NCBI GenBank assembly: GCA_020853395.1
Contig: JADYYY010000013.1
Coordinates: 45,521-109,520, forward strand
Reading direction: 5' to 3'
Length of the DNA stretch: 64,000 nt
Source of the DNA: Acidobacteriota bacterium
GTDB lineage: Bacteria > Acidobacteriota > Vicinamibacteria > Vicinamibacterales > SCN-69-37
Position numbers and translations under genes: made by a program. Below are positions 62,335-64,000 of this stretch, piece by piece (the first letter of the stretch is position 1; every line of letters begins with the position of its first letter). The notes below the pieces were generated by a model. The model did no database searches. It was not told the DNA's origin and saw nothing but the letters and a program-made list of their open reading frames with translations.

Positions 62335-62676
62335 TGTACGGGTACGACGGGTGCGACTGGTACGACGGGTACGACAGGCGAGAGGAACGAGCTGACGCTG
62401 GTCAGCTTCGATCCTTCGTCGGGTACGACAGGTACGACTGGTACGGCGGGTACGACGGGCGAGAGGAACGGACTGACGCTGGTCAGCTTCGGTCAACTCA
62501 CGTTCGTCGGGACGACGGGTGCGACTTGGGCGATGGGTGCGACAGGCGAGAGGAACGAGCTGGCGCTTGTCAGCTTCGTTCAACTTACGTTCGTCGGGTA
62601 CGACGGGTGCGACTGGTACGTCGGGTACGACGGGCGAGAGGAACGAACTGACGCTGGTCAGCTTCGATCGTGGCTG
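62335..62676. repeat. composite tandem array (9-bp units plus ~33-bp core), left copy
   Basis: Four cores reading GCGAGAGGAACGA followed by CTGACGCTGGTCAGCTTCG start at 62378, 62459, 62546 and 62634 (spacing 81, 87 and 88 bp). Between them are variable numbers of 9-bp GGTACGACN-type units. One spacing is not a multiple of three, so no single reading frame spans the array. It is in inverted orientation to the array at the window's right edge. Confidence 0.9.
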
Positions 62677-63509
62677 AACGGCCGTGGGCAATGGGGAGGG
62701 CGTGCTGCGCGATGCGCGGGTGGGCGGCTTGCGCTCGTCCTCGCGCCATTGGTGACCACCAACTGAAGAAAGAGACCCGCGTGAGGAGTCATCTCACAGG
62801 CCAGCGAAGCAAGGTTCGGCGCAGGTGAGCTGAGCGATGTCTGCCGGCGGAAGAGCTGACAGTTTCGCCGATTGAAGATCTGATAGATCGACGACGGGAC
62901 GAGCCTCAGTTCGTCGTGGCCTTCTGACGAGATCGATGGCGGCGGGGCTGGTGTTCATCTTGCGTGCCGGGCCGGCCGCGCCGACTCGTCAGGATGATCC
63001 CGATCCGCGTGGGTCGGCGTGGTGCTAAGCGGGTCGTATCCGCGATCGCCGGTCAGTCGCGACAGCAGGGCGCAATGAGACGGTGGCGGGACGAGGTCGG
63101 CTCATACGGTGACGTGCTGGCGTCGTGGACGGCGATCTCAGGACGAGCACGGTTCACAGTCACGATGATGTTGGAGCCCTGCCGCTCTGTGTCGGACGGA
63201 CGAAGTCCCTCGGCCGAATCATGGCCGGGAAGCATTGCCACGCGTCGCCATTCGCCGAGGTGAAGGCCTCGATGAGATCGATTTGGCCGCGGGCGCCAAG
63301 GTCTTCGGCGAGGACCCACACGCGATTGACCCGGCCGGTCGGTGCCAGAGCTGAAAGCGCAACGGCAGCGCGTTTCGGCGAATACCGGCGCGACGAATCG
63401 CCCCGCACCGCCTCCGCAGCACGCATTGAGTACGCCACGCGGAGCAGCCTACGAGCGCCTGCCAGCGTCACGGCCGGAGGGTCGTCCCCGCCTGCGACGA
63501 ACGAGCGCT
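62677..63509. other. unrecognised 0.8-kb segment between inverted arrays
   Basis: No supported gene. Open frames exist on both strands (for example a 138-residue minus frame ending at 63160) but none has a good ribosome-binding site plus a recognisable family. Base composition is similar to the surroundings but a little lower in GC near 62770-62930. It may be a decayed gene or a mobile-element remnant. Confidence 0.5.
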
Positions 63510-64000
63510 GACCGAAGGTGAGCCGCGTCAACTCGTTCCTGTCGCCCGTCGTACCTGTCGGACCGACGAACGCCATCTGAGCAGAAGTTGACCCGCGTCA
63601 GTCCGCTCCTGTCGCCCGTCGTGCCGTCGTACCTGTCGTACCCGTCGGACCGAGAAACGCCATCCGAGCAAAGTCGACCCACGTCAGTTCGTTCCTGTCG
63701 CCTGTCGTGCCTGTCGTACCTGTCGTACCTGTCGTACCTGTCGTACCGGTCGCACCTGTCGAGCCCGTCGGACCGAGAAATGCCATCTGAGCAAAGGTTG
63801 ACCGGCGTCAGTCCGTTCCTGTCGCCCGTCGTACCGGTCGTACCTGTCGTACCCGTCGTACCCGACGACGAAAGTTGATCGAAGTTGACCGGCGTCAGTC
63901 CGTTCCTGTCGCCTGTCGTACCTGTCGTACCTGTCGTACCCGTCGTACCTGTCGTCCCCGTCGACGTAAGTTGATCGAAGCTGACCAGCGCCAGCTCGTT
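63510..64000. repeat. composite tandem array (9-bp units plus core), right inverted copy
   Basis: Six cores related to the reverse complement of those at 62378-62666 (CGTCAGTCCGTTCCTGTCGC) begin near 63526, 63596, 63682, 63806, 63893 and 63989. The last is cut by the window end. Spacers contain from one to about seven TGTCGTACC units, so the array looks like a variable-number repeat. GCCATCTGAGCAAAGTTGAC-like sequence accompanies several cores. Confidence 0.9.

Noticed and set aside
63160..63576. 138-residue minus-strand frame near the right array
   Set aside because: It begins inside repeat sequence, has no recognised domain, and competing frames are equally long. It may be a gene remnant but cannot be supported.
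62251..63786. Collagen-like GTTGTTG peptides read from the repeat arrays on both strands
   Set aside because: The Gly-Thr-Thr pattern follows from 9-bp repeat units being a multiple of three. One core spacing (88 bp) shifts the frame, there is no ribosome site, and no domain is attached.
62335..64000. Repeat arrays considered as a CRISPR locus
   Set aside because: Spacers consist of 9-bp units rather than unique sequences of constant length, and no cas gene is present.

Overview
This is a 64 kb window of GC-rich (about two-thirds G+C) chromosome with very little non-coding DNA. No rRNA, tRNA, CRISPR array, prophage or complete insertion sequence was seen. The content suggests an Acidobacteriota chromosome, probably of the Vicinamibacteria type: several secreted DUF1080 (3-keto-glycoside hydrolase/lyase-like) proteins, Tat-exported sugar phosphate isomerase/epimerases, two DUF4159 proteins, a DUF5916 outer-membrane protein with a family 9 carbohydrate-binding domain, and many lipoproteins. 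That assignment rests on recognising gene families, not on a marker gene.

Layout. 0-5 kb: 3' end of an epimerase gene, a DUF1080 protein, a cupredoxin/DUF4142 pair, Tat-exported RidA and dienelactone-hydrolase-like proteins. 5-11 kb: a 96-residue protein and a V4R-type sigma-54 activator behind a perfect 13-bp inverted repeat, a decayed IS481-type transposase, a secreted protein, a second DUF1080 protein and a lipoprotein. 11-25 kb: a redoxin-like protein, a metallothionein, Dam-type methylase, a split LigD (ligase and polymerase as overlapping genes), a NagX-like acyltransferase, a P2-type Ca2+ ATPase, FtsH with a small membrane protein, an orphan MlaF-like ATPase, an FMN reductase and a DUF1684 lipoprotein.

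25-31 kb is the most unusual block: six closely packed minus-strand genes (nucleotidyltransferase, glycosyltransferase, PqqD-like protein, S24/S26 peptidase homologue, HprK-like kinase, glycosyltransferase). They resemble lasso-peptide or other RiPP accessory genes, but no cyclase or free precursor is present. The PqqD-like protein itself ends in a sequence that fits the lasso leader pattern, and the peptidase homologue has lost both expected catalytic residues. A divergent coiled-coil/J-domain gene flanks the block.

31-46 kb: two more epimerases, an LLM flavoenzyme, a lipoprotein O-methyltransferase, a hybrid histidine kinase, the DUF5916 protein, a BON lipoprotein, a parvulin-type foldase, a sulfotransferase, a small outer-membrane barrel and a third DUF1080 protein. 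46-55 kb: an MpaB-like protein, tandem Nif3-like paralogues (one exported and missing its metal ligands), a NagB-like isomerase, a LamG-like secreted protein, an Old-Yellow-Enzyme homologue, a GH88-like hydrolase, an SDR, bactofilin and a zinc alcohol dehydrogenase. 55-62 kb: two DUF4159 proteins around a PEBP protein, an Nramp-like transporter and an MFS transporter, then a SnoaL-like protein and a GT87-like membrane glycosyltransferase.

62.3-64 kb carries no recognisable gene. It holds two inverted arrays of a composite repeat (9-bp units between conserved cores of about 33 bp) around 0.8 kb of unrecognised DNA.

Together the genes suggest a polysaccharide-degrading heterotroph: DUF1080, epimerases, GH88, NagB-like and NagX-like proteins for sugar turnover, with glycosyltransferases, sulfotransferase and the six-gene block for cell-surface or peptide modification.
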